Shown here in pieces: positions 57,474 through 64,000 of a stretch of 64,000 nt of DNA. The stretch lies in the NCBI GenBank assembly GCA_035455745.1, contig DATIEP010000049.1:105791-169790 (forward strand), read 5' to 3'. The position numbers were made by a program, and so were the translations under genes. Below the pieces are notes generated by a model that saw nothing but the letters and a program-made list of their open reading frames with translations, made no database searches and was not told the origin of the DNA. Within the stretch, counting starts at the first letter, position 1. Each line of letters starts with the position of its first letter. Source of the stretch: JADGGM01 sp027307005 (GTDB lineage Bacteria; Gemmatimonadota; Gemmatimonadetes; Gemmatimonadales; Gemmatimonadaceae).

Positions 57474-58406
57474 TTAATCTACGCGACGGAGCACGACTGC
57501 GGCGGCCTCGAGCTCAAGGATCGCCGGCAGAGGCACCCGGCGACGGCTCGCGCGCAGGTCCGACGCCAGCGCCTCCAACCGAAGCACGCGAACTCGCACA
57601 TCGCCCAGCTCGAGGACGTCGGACCCCGCGGCCAACCCGGCGAATTCCGCATCCGAGGCACGACGAAGGACGACGGCGCCGCCGTGGACGGCCAGCGCGA
57701 GCACGGGCGCATCGTGGACCATTTGCTCGTCGGCGACAAACGGGTACTCGTCCCGAAGGCCAAGGGGTCGCGCGTTCCAGTGTGCGGCAAGCGCTGCAAC
57801 GTGCGCGATACCATCGCCGGCGTAGCAAACTTCGAGGCGCGGTTGATTGCGCGGTACGCCTCGCAGGACGGCAGCGACGTCGCCGATGACGACATGGGGC
57901 AGTCCGCTGCCCACCAGATCCCGCAAGACCGCGCGGACGGCGTCGCCTAACGCTCGGGCCCGGATGGCCGGCGACGCGAGGGCGAGCCCGCGCAGGCGAC
58001 CCGTGTCGAGGCCGACTGCGGTGGCATGGGAAAGGATGGCGGGCCGGTTTCGCGCTCGGTGTCGCAAGTACCACGGCGATGGTCCGCGCCGGTACTTGCC
58101 GTCGAGCATGGCGGCAGAGAGCCGTATGCTGCAGCGGGCGTGATACCGGTCCAGGTCGACCAGGAGGCGCAGGCCGGCGTCGCGGGACAGCGGGATCGCG
58201 CCTGCATTCGCCTGCAACGCTTGGGACGCCAGCGCCGCGGCGCGGGAGATCCTCATGCCGGAACAGCGCACCATTTCGAAGACCAGGCCCAGCCAGCGGG
58301 CTTCGCCTTCCGTGCGGTCGAACCGGCGGCCCAGAAGGCGACCAGCGTTATCGACCCATTTTTCGGTGGCGCCGGCGGCGCACGCGAACTGTCTTTTCGA
58401 GAGCAT
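57474..58406 (-). CDS. Nucleotidyltransferase-fold (AbiEii/MNT-like) protein with N-terminal DNA-binding-like region
   Basis: 310 residues from the ATG at 58406. The N-terminus 'MLSKRQFACAAGATEKWVDNAGRLLGRRFDRTEGEARWLGLVFEMVRCSGMRISRAAALASQAL' looks like a winged-helix/MerR-type DNA-binding region. The C-terminal half has 'RDLVGSGLPHVVIGDVAAVLRGVPRNQPRLEVCYAGDGIAHVAALAAHWN' and 'DVRVRVLRLEALASDLRA', a nucleotidyltransferase fold as in AbiEii-like toxins and orphan MNT proteins; the GS-x-D-x-D catalytic pattern is degraded. Its start codon is the left end of the 45-bp palindrome, so it is probably autoregulated. Confidence 0.55.
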   Translation of the reverse strand: MLSKRQFACAAGATEKWVDNAGRLLGRRFDRTEGEARWLGLVFEMVRCSGMRISRAAALASQALQANAGAIPLSRDAGLRLLVDLDRYHARCSIRLSAAMLDGKYRRGPSPWYLRHRARNRPAILSHATAVGLDTGRLRGLALASPAIRARALGDAVRAVLRDLVGSGLPHVVIGDVAAVLRGVPRNQPRLEVCYAGDGIAHVAALAAHWNARPLGLRDEYPFVADEQMVHDAPVLALAVHGGAVVLRRASDAEFAGLAAGSDVLELGDVRVRVLRLEALASDLRASRRRVPLPAILELEAAAVVLRRVD

Positions 58407-58448
58407 CGGCGAGTTTTTGCCTACTTTGTAGGCGATAACTATCCGATG
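58404..58448. repeat. 45-bp palindrome with CATC/GATG ends, copy 2
   Basis: Same length, core (GCCTAC-TTT-GTAGGC) and CATC...GATG ends as the copy at 11136-11180. Here the left GATG supplies the start codon of the nucleotidyltransferase-fold gene, and the right ATG (58446) opens a plus-strand frame of 43 codons. The two copies differ at several positions in the right arm, so it is not a simple recent duplication. It looks like the operator or RNA element of that protein family. Confidence 0.75.
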
Positions 58449-58533
58449 CCGCGCGCGAAGACGTGCGAACGTTTCGGCGCAAGGACCATCATTCTCACGC
58501 CGCCGCTCGCACGCTCCTACCGCGTCCAGCGAC

Positions 58534-60105
58534 TCAATTCTTTTCCGCTGCGGTCGGACGCGCGCGCTCCGACGTGATGCCGATCGAGGCCAGCGCGCGC
58601 TCTGCGGCAGCCGCACGCAAATTCCACTCGTACCAGTGCGTGCGCGGCGGCAGGCCTCCGACGTAAGTCGCCACGAGTCGGCTGTACAGCGAGTCGCGAT
58701 CCGCTTGAGGCAACCGCGGCAAGGCGCTCACAATTTCCGGAACCGCGTTCGGCGACAGACCCAACAGGTACTCCGTATCGAGTCGGGAGAATCTGGTTGC
58801 CGTGTAGGCATCAATGTTCTTGCGCGCGATCCACGCCTCGTGGTTCCACACGCAGAGCCCGATCACCGCGACGGCACCCATCAACGCAACCCGCCGCGCC
58901 AACCGCTTCGCGTCGATCGCGGTCCAGATCTCGATACCCAGCGCCATCAGCGCGAGCGACACGATGATCATGTACACGCGGGCGTAGAGGCGCGCCGCCG
59001 TGTAGCCGTAGGCTGATTCGTACAACGCGACGCGATGGTACGCGGAGTCGAGCAGGAGCTGTACGAGAAAAATCAACACGAGGCCCGCCACACGCGTCCT
59101 CGCTTCGGTGTCGCTGCGCGCCGCGTGGTGATCGAGGAACACGATCAGGAGGGTCGCCGCGGTCGCGGCAACGGTGATCTCGCCGAATCCTTTGCGTGCG
59201 TATTCAGCGTAGGTCACGCCGCTACCGGCCAAGCCGGCAACGTTGCCGAAGAAGTACGAGACCTGAAGGCCGAGGAAGAGCGCGAAGAGCGCGCTCACCG
59301 ATGCGAGCACGACGAATCGCTCGGTTTCTCCCAGCGTGCGGCGCGATTCGGCGGGCCGCGCGGGCGCGTTGGTCGAGCGGCGGATGGAGATCCCGTACGC
59401 GCCGACCGTGAGCGCTCCCAGGCCCAGGAAGAACACGAGCCGCGGAACGAGCATGCCGTCATTGCCTAACGCGATGACCTCGTCGCGCAGGCGAGCCAGC
59501 ACCGGATCGGCGCCGGAGAGCAGCAACGCGAGCACGCCGACCACCGGAATCGCCAACAAGACGCCGCGCACGCGCGCCTGGGCCCGTTCGCTTCCCGATC
59601 CGGGCAGGCTCGCGAGCTCGGCGAGCCGGAGCGCGGCCTCGCGAATCGAACGCGCGGCGCAGGCGACCGGCGTCACGACAAACGCGATGGGACCGATCGA
59701 TTGGAGCGGCACGCCTTCGGCGAGTGCGACGCCGAGGGAGAGCAGCACGGCAACGCCCATCATGATGATGGGAGCAAAGTCGAAATCGGCGGTCACCGCC
59801 ATGCAAGACGCAAGCGCGCACGCAAGCGCGAGCGCGACGCCGACCGGCAGGCCGATGCGCCCGCGCGAGCGATGCACCACCCACGCCAGACCGAGCGCGG
59901 CCGCACACGACCAGAGCGCCCAGTTGAGCCCGGGCGTCGCGTCGAAGCACGTCCACGTGCCTAACGCAGCGACGAGCGTGGCCGGGGGCCAGATGATCGA
60001 TGCTTTCCGGGCCAGCGCCGCGACACCGGGGGTCGGTCCGGGCCGGCCGGCAGCAGACGGCGTGGGAGAAGGCGCTTCGGAAACCGCGGACGCTGGCATC
60101 GTCAT
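58534..60105 (-). CDS. DUF4173-family integral membrane protein
   Basis: 523 residues from the ATG at 60105. Around 12 transmembrane segments, with 'LGALTVGAYGISIRRS', 'GETERFVVLASVSALFALFLGLQVSYFFG' and 'GVTYAEYARKGFGEITVAATAATLLIVFLD', the DUF4173/4153 pattern. A soluble C-terminus ends in 'RTHWYEWNLRAAAAERAL'. Function unknown in all known members. It directly follows uppS (1 base between stop and start), so they are co-transcribed. Confidence 0.8.
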   Translation of the reverse strand: MTMPASAVSEAPSPTPSAAGRPGPTPGVAALARKASIIWPPATLVAALGTWTCFDATPGLNWALWSCAAALGLAWVVHRSRGRIGLPVGVALALACALASCMAVTADFDFAPIIMMGVAVLLSLGVALAEGVPLQSIGPIAFVVTPVACAARSIREAALRLAELASLPGSGSERAQARVRGVLLAIPVVGVLALLLSGADPVLARLRDEVIALGNDGMLVPRLVFFLGLGALTVGAYGISIRRSTNAPARPAESRRTLGETERFVVLASVSALFALFLGLQVSYFFGNVAGLAGSGVTYAEYARKGFGEITVAATAATLLIVFLDHHAARSDTEARTRVAGLVLIFLVQLLLDSAYHRVALYESAYGYTAARLYARVYMIIVSLALMALGIEIWTAIDAKRLARRVALMGAVAVIGLCVWNHEAWIARKNIDAYTATRFSRLDTEYLLGLSPNAVPEIVSALPRLPQADRDSLYSRLVATYVGGLPPRTHWYEWNLRAAAAERALASIGITSERARPTAAEKN

Positions 60106-60106
60106 G

Positions 60107-60868
60107 TCACACCGCCCGGGCTGCGGGCGCCTCGACGGGTTGGGCCACGAGGCCGCCGAACCGGCGCTCTCGGCTGTGAAAGTCGGCGACCGCGCCGGCA
60201 AGATCGGCGGCCGAGAACGCGGGCCACATGATGTCGCTGAACCAGAGCTCGGCGTAGGCGCACTCCCAGAGCAGGAAGTCGCTCAAGCGGCGCTCGCCGC
60301 CGGTACGAATCAGCAAGTCGACGTCCGGCGCCGGCGCATCGGCTGCGTCCGCGCCGCCTAACGCAGCCGAGAGCGACTGGGCGGTGAGCGGGCCGCCGGC
60401 GGAGCCGGCCGCCCGTGTCGCCGCGGCGGCGATCGCGTCGCGGGAGGAGTAGTCGATCGCCAGCCGCAGGTGGAGCGTCGTGCCGTCCGCGGTCGCCGCT
60501 TCGGCCGCCTCGATGGCGCTGCGCACCGGGATCTCGAGGCGGTCGCGCCGTCCGATCACCGTCAGCCTAACGCCGTTGGCCAGCAGCCGCTTGGTCTCCG
60601 CGCGCAGGTAGGTGCGGAACAGGCGCATGAGCGCGCGCACCTCGCGCTCGGGCCGTCGCCAGTTGTCGGAGCTGAACGCATAGAGCGTGAGGGTGCGGAT
60701 GCCCAGGTCTGGTGCGGCCTCGACGATGGTGCGGACGGTTTCCGCGCCGCGGCGGTGGCCGGCGGCTCGCGGCAGTCCGCGGGCGACGGCCCACCGGCCG
60801 TTGCCGTCCATGATGATGGCGACGTGGAGGCCGGGCGGGATGTTTGTGATCAAAGTGCTTGGTCGCAT
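60107..60868 (-). CDS. uppS: Isoprenyl transferase (undecaprenyl diphosphate synthase)
   Basis: 253 residues. 'HVAIIMDGNGRWAVARGLPRAAGHRRG' (catalytic D21 and phosphate-binding HxxG), 'TLTLYAFSSDNWRRPEREVRALMRLF', 'LRLAIDYSSRDAI', 'DLLIRTGGERRLSDFLLWECAYAELWFSDIMWPAF'. These are the cis-prenyltransferase signatures. The enzyme condenses isopentenyl units to make the lipid carrier for peptidoglycan. Coupled to the downstream DUF4173 gene. Confidence 0.95.
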   Translation of the reverse strand: MRPSTLITNIPPGLHVAIIMDGNGRWAVARGLPRAAGHRRGAETVRTIVEAAPDLGIRTLTLYAFSSDNWRRPEREVRALMRLFRTYLRAETKRLLANGVRLTVIGRRDRLEIPVRSAIEAAEAATADGTTLHLRLAIDYSSRDAIAAAATRAAGSAGGPLTAQSLSAALGGADAADAPAPDVDLLIRTGGERRLSDFLLWECAYAELWFSDIMWPAFSAADLAGAVADFHSRERRFGGLVAQPVEAPAARAV

Positions 60869-60890
60869 AAAGTGAACGGAGAAAAAAAAT

Positions 60891-61307
60891 TCAGCGCTGG
60901 AGCGTGTCGCGCGTCGCCCGGATGAGCGCTTCCATGTGGTCGAGGTACCGCTGCAACGCCTTGCGGCCGGCCGCGGTGAGGCGGTATTCCGTGCGCGGGC
61001 GCCGGTCCTCGAACCGCTTGGTGACGGTCACGTACTGCGCGTCCTCGAGCTTGCGCGCATGGACGCTCAGGTTGCCGTCCGTCGTCCGCAGCAGCGCCTT
61101 GAGCTCGTTGAACGTGAGCGACTCTTCGGCCGCGAGCGCGCTCACGATGCCCAGCCGCATGCGATGGTGGATGAGCGAGTCGAGCACGCGCGATTCAGCC
61201 GACCCGGCCGGCGCGTCGGGGCGCACGGCGCCTAACGATCGACCGCCGCGCGACGCCTCCCCGCCTTGCTCGGGGCGGCGATGCCGAGCCGTGTTGGAAT
61301 CAGCCAC
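60891..61307 (-). CDS. Winged-helix transcriptional regulator (ArsR/MarR-like)
   Basis: 138 residues with a disordered start and the fold 'LIHHRMRLGIVSALAAEESLTFNELKALLRTTDGNLSVHARKLEDAQYVTVTKRFEDRRPRTEYRLTAAGRKALQRYL'. This is the DUF2250/'winged helix DNA-binding domain' type often paired with a small membrane protein. The stop/start overlap the upstream membrane gene by 8 bases. A palindrome at 61914-61932, upstream of the pair, is a likely operator. Confidence 0.8.
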   Translation of the reverse strand: MADSNTARHRRPEQGGEASRGGRSLGAVRPDAPAGSAESRVLDSLIHHRMRLGIVSALAAEESLTFNELKALLRTTDGNLSVHARKLEDAQYVTVTKRFEDRRPRTEYRLTAAGRKALQRYLDHMEALIRATRDTLQR

Positions 61308-61905
61308 CGTACCTCCTGGCGATGATCACACCGAAGACCACGTGCAGCACTCCGAATCCGGCGATGAGCAGCCACGTGCTCCACGCGGTCGGCGCAAAGA
61401 GCGCGACGGCGCCCAGGAGCATGAAGGACGCGCCCATCACGGGGACGGCGCGCACCGAAAACGTTCCTCCCGTCATCACGCCCGCGCCGTAGAGCACGAG
61501 CCACAGTCCGGGCAGCGTGTCCATGATGCCTAACCGTGACGCCGCGGCTGTGATGATCGCGCCCGCCACGATCGGCGGCGCGAACCCGAACACGAACTTC
61601 CTGAGCGGCGGCGACACCACCGGCAGCTTCGCCGCCCGCGCTTTCCAGGCCGCCGCCGCGAGGCCGATGACGATCGAGAGCCCAGCCTCGCCGATCCAGA
61701 TGCCTAACCATCGGCCGGTGTTCGGCGGCCCCTGGGCCGCGAGCCCCGCAGCCACCGCGGTGACGCCGATCGCCACCTCGCCCCACCCGGACACGGCCGT
61801 GAACGACGACGCACTTTCCATCGTCTCGCGGATGAACCGGAGGTCATCGATGGCGCGATCGTGGAGGGCAACGGGCATGTCCGGAAGATACGGCGCGTCA
61901 CTCAT
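61300..61905 (-). CDS. Multi-TM membrane protein paired with the winged-helix regulator
   Basis: 201 residues with an N-terminal soluble piece ('ALHDRAIDDLRFIRETMESASSFTAVSGWGEVAIGV') and about five hydrophobic segments ('GEAGLSIVIGLAAAAWKARA', 'FVFGFAPPIVAGAIITAAASRL', 'TAWSTWLLIAGFGVLHVVFGVIIARRYGG'). No family recognised. It is the first gene of a two-gene operon with the regulator at 60891 and has a palindromic site just upstream, so the pair is likely a small sensor/regulator unit. Confidence 0.65.
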   Translation of the reverse strand: MSDAPYLPDMPVALHDRAIDDLRFIRETMESASSFTAVSGWGEVAIGVTAVAAGLAAQGPPNTGRWLGIWIGEAGLSIVIGLAAAAWKARAAKLPVVSPPLRKFVFGFAPPIVAGAIITAAASRLGIMDTLPGLWLVLYGAGVMTGGTFSVRAVPVMGASFMLLGAVALFAPTAWSTWLLIAGFGVLHVVFGVIIARRYGG

Positions 61906-61913
61906 CTGTCAAG

Positions 61914-61932
61914 TACTTTGTGCCACAAAGTA
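61914..61932. promoter_or_regulatory. Palindromic operator candidate upstream of the membrane/regulator pair
   Basis: TACTTTGTGCCACAAAGTA is a perfect inverted repeat around a central C, 8 bases before the membrane gene start. It fits binding by the winged-helix protein of the same operon. The half-site TACTTTGT also begins the core of the 45-bp palindromes (CTACTTTGTAG), perhaps by coincidence. Confidence 0.6.
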
Positions 61933-61938
61933 GAAACA

Positions 61939-61965
61939 GCCGGCGGCCATCGTCTCACCGCCGGC
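61939..61965 (-). terminator. Hairpin after the sortilin-like gene
   Basis: GCCGGCGG (61939-61946) pairs perfectly with CCGCCGGC (61958-61965). On the minus strand it follows the stop of the sortilin-like gene at 61984 and is followed by a T-rich stretch. Confidence 0.55.
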
Positions 61966-61983
61966 ATCTGTTTCCCTACTATA

Positions 61984-64000
61984 CTATAGCCTCACGCCCG
62001 GCATCCCCGCCTTCGACGCCACCGCATTGAACGCCGGCACGTCCGTCTTCACCAACGCGTCGTACTTCGACTGATACGACGCCAGGCCGGCCTTCACCCG
62101 CTCCAGCTCCGACTTCACCGGATCGCTCGGCGCCTGGTCGTAGACGAACTGCACGCCGAAGCCCACGCCCACCAGCTGATCGTAGAACCCCTGCAAATAG
62201 TGGATGTCATCTTCCGGCGCTTCGCGCTGCAGCTTCGGATTGTACATCGAATCCATCAGCGCCTTCGCCTTGTCGTCGAGCTCGTGCGCGGCGTGCACGA
62301 CGGTCGTATCGGACACGACTCCGTTAGGCGAGAGCGCCGCCGCCGTCGAATCGACGCCCGCCAGCTGGCGCCGCAGGCTGTGGAGCCCGTTCAGGATCGC
62401 GTTGGCCGACGACACCTCGTCGCGGAACGCCATCGCCGTGGTCAACTGCTCCTTCGCCGCCGCCACATCGTACGACAGGTGCGGATCGGACCGCACCTCC
62501 ACCGGGCGCCGCTCCGTCTGCCCGTTGGCCGTCACCACCGCGGTGTAGGTCCCGGGCAGGACATCCGGTCCCGGGAACCCGGTGTCCTCGCCGGCGCCGG
62601 GCGGCGGCGGCGGGGCGATCGCGAGCTTGGTCGGCCCCTTGTAGTCCAACCGCCAGTCGAACGCGTTCATCCCGGCCTTGGCGCCGCCGTCGCCGGTGTA
62701 CACGGTGTCGCCCTGCGCATCGAGGATGGCGATGCGCACCGCGCCCTCGTGCCGGGCCTTCTGGGCTGCGTTAGGCTCGAGCTTCTTGCTCAGCCAGTAC
62801 CGGATCACGGCCGCGCGCGGCGCGCTCGGCGCGTGGAAGGCCGATGCCGGCGACCCGCCGTACTCGTTCGCGTGCCAGAGCGTGGCCGGCGACACGTCGA
62901 ACACGTGGAACGCCGACGAGGCCACCTGCGGCGTCAGCGCCTCGAGCGGGGCGATGTCGTCGAGCATGAAGAGCCCGCGCCCGTGCGTCGCGATGGCCAC
63001 TGAGCGCGTGTGCTTCACGAACAGAATGTCGAATACCGCGGCCGTCGGGAACGCGCTCGCCATGGTCTTCCACGTCGCGCCGGCGTCGCGCGAGTACCAG
63101 AGCCCGTTGTCCGTGCCTAACAACAGGAATCCTTTCTGCGCCGGATCCTCGCGCACGACGTGCGCCGGATACGCGGGCAGCCCGTGCGAGATGGACGTCC
63201 AGCTCGCGCCGTAGTTCGTGGTCTTGAACACGTACGGCGTGTCGTCGCCGAACTCGTGGTCGTCGAGGGTGATGTACGCCGTGCCGGGGTCGAACGGCGA
63301 CACGCCCACCTGGTACACCCGGCCTTCGTCCGGCAGCCCCTTCACCTTCGGCCGCACATTCGTCCACGTGGCGCCGCCGTCCTTCGTCACCTGGACGTTG
63401 CCGTCATCAGTGCCTAACCAGATGACGCTCGTGTCCGTCGGCGCGATCGTGATGGCGAGAATCGTGTTGTACGTCTCGGCGCCGGAAATGTCGTACTCGA
63501 TGTGGCCGCCGCTCGTCACCTGGCGGTTCTTCTCGTTGCGCGTGACGTCCGGGCTGATCTCGGTCCAGTGGGCGCCGCCGTCGGTGCTCTTGAACAGCAC
63601 GTTGCCGCCCAGGAACACTTCGTCTGCGTTAGTCGGCGAGACGGCGATGGGCGATGTCCAGTTGAAGCGATACTTGAGGCTGGATGGCGCCTGCATCTCG
63701 ACGCCCGGGATGTACGGCCGGATGAGCCGCGACACGCCGGTCTTGAGGTCGAGGCGCGTCACGAACCCGTTCTGCGAGTCGACGTAAATGATGTTCGAAT
63801 CGCTGGGCGCCGGCACGGCGTACTCGCCATCGCCGCCGGTGACGGTGTACCACGCCGCCCCGCTGCCGTCGCCTTCGACCTGATTGCTCGACGGCCCGCA
63901 CCACGCGTTGTTGTCCTGCAACCCGCCGCACAACCGGAACGGCTGGCGCGAGTCGGCGGCCACCATGTAGAACTGGCCGATGGGCAGATTGTTGAGGTAG
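61984..64000 (-). CDS. VPS10/sortilin-like BNR-repeat exported protein, 5' end outside the window
   Basis: At least 672 residues; the frame remains open past the window edge. Repeated BNR/Asp-box blocks are clear: 'LFKSTDGGAHWTEISPDV', 'VQVTKDGGATWTNVRPKV', 'VFKTTNYGASWTSISHGL' and 'LWYSRDAGATWKTMASAF', giving a sortilin-type propeller. The remainder includes 'GLFMLDDIAPLEALT' and a C-terminal helical region ('LNGLHSLRRQLAGVDSTAAAL'). Such large exported proteins are common in Gemmatimonadota and related groups; substrates are unknown, sialidase activity is not indicated. Confidence 0.8.
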   Translation of the reverse strand, partial: YLNNLPIGQFYMVAADSRQPFRLCGGLQDNNAWCGPSSNQVEGDGSGAAWYTVTGGDGEYAVPAPSDSNIIYVDSQNGFVTRLDLKTGVSRLIRPYIPGVEMQAPSSLKYRFNWTSPIAVSPTNADEVFLGGNVLFKSTDGGAHWTEISPDVTRNEKNRQVTSGGHIEYDISGAETYNTILAITIAPTDTSVIWLGTDDGNVQVTKDGGATWTNVRPKVKGLPDEGRVYQVGVSPFDPGTAYITLDDHEFGDDTPYVFKTTNYGASWTSISHGLPAYPAHVVREDPAQKGFLLLGTDNGLWYSRDAGATWKTMASAFPTAAVFDILFVKHTRSVAIATHGRGLFMLDDIAPLEALTPQVASSAFHVFDVSPATLWHANEYGGSPASAFHAPSAPRAAVIRYWLSKKLEPNAAQKARHEGAVRIAILDAQGDTVYTGDGGAKAGMNAFDWRLDYKGPTKLAIAPPPPPGAGEDTGFPGPDVLPGTYTAVVTANGQTERRPVEVRSDPHLSYDVAAAKEQLTTAMAFRDEVSSANAILNGLHSLRRQLAGVDSTAAALSPNGVVSDTTVVHAAHELDDKAKALMDSMYNPKLQREAPEDDIHYLQGFYDQLVGVGFGVQFVYDQAPSDPVKSELERVKAGLASYQSKYDALVKTDVPAFNAVASKAGMPGVRL

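Noticed and set aside
1..64000. CRISPR arrays, rRNA operons, insertion sequences with transposases, prophage genes
   Set aside because: None is visible: there is no regular repeat-spacer pattern, no rRNA-like block and no transposase, integrase or phage structural protein in the six frames.

Overview
The window is about two-thirds G+C, with dense short-spaced operons and few mobile elements. Gene content points to a soil-type member of the Gemmatimonadota or a close relative. The main clues are three full-length PadR/orphan-permease (ADOP, MacB-like) loci plus one truncated permease, lipoproteins with a 'CSSxS' lipobox, a sortilin-like BNR protein, LytS/LytTR pairs and a CuNiR-like nitrite reductase. 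This placement is an inference; there is no rRNA in the window to settle it.

Layout. 1-4.4 kb: minus-strand secreted proteins (partial unknown, lipoprotein, PLP-dependent dehydratase, PEBP-like protein, cyclophilin). 4.5-15 kb: truncated permease, beta-propeller, MFS transporter, two PadR/ADOP loci and an internally deleted aldo/keto reductase. 15-21.4 kb: Vgb-like propeller, VOC protein, methyltransferase, then a probable nitrogen-oxide module (CuNiR, Crp/Fnr regulator, heme-copper-oxidase-like membrane protein). 21.5-31.3 kb: small membrane and secreted proteins, a LytS/LytTR pair, a 7TM sensor-like protein, a CGNR regulator, an ArsR/SRPBCC locus with three candidate operators, and trpS. 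31.4-35.5 kb: a third PadR/ADOP locus, then a DUF4242 protein and a lipoprotein. 35.6-44.3 kb: BTAD/TolB/TPR regulator, a copper-type cluster (Met-rich protein, 36-residue membrane peptide, CopB-type ATPase) and a second LytS/LytTR pair. 44.4-50.8 kb: a lower-GC accessory island (AraC, PhzF, amidotransferase, LysR, HExxH protein) bordered by gene fragments and next to tRNA-Pro(GGG). 51-54 kb: the three-subunit proton-translocating transhydrogenase pntAA-pntAB-pntB. 54-64 kb: two more paralogous lipoproteins, lplA, hemQ, a nucleotidyltransferase-fold protein with its palindrome, a DUF4173 protein, uppS, a winged-helix regulator/membrane pair, and a partial sortilin-like protein.

Three patterns cut across the genes. 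(1) The non-palindromic word GTTAGGC/GCCTAAC occurs about 85 times by eye count, where base composition predicts about 7. It falls in several reading frames, and at least five genes end inside it. It is nearly absent from the 44.8-50.3 kb island and absent from 31.2-35.8 kb. (2) A 45-bp palindrome with CATC...GATG ends occurs twice, once exactly over the start of the nucleotidyltransferase-fold gene. (3) The window holds many broken genes (AKR, SDR/SRPBCC chimera, permease, TetR, DMT transporter, B3 metallo-beta-lactamase, two reductase fragments, a nirK 3' end), which suggests repeated recombination and decay.

All function calls come from reading the protein sequences; no database search was possible.
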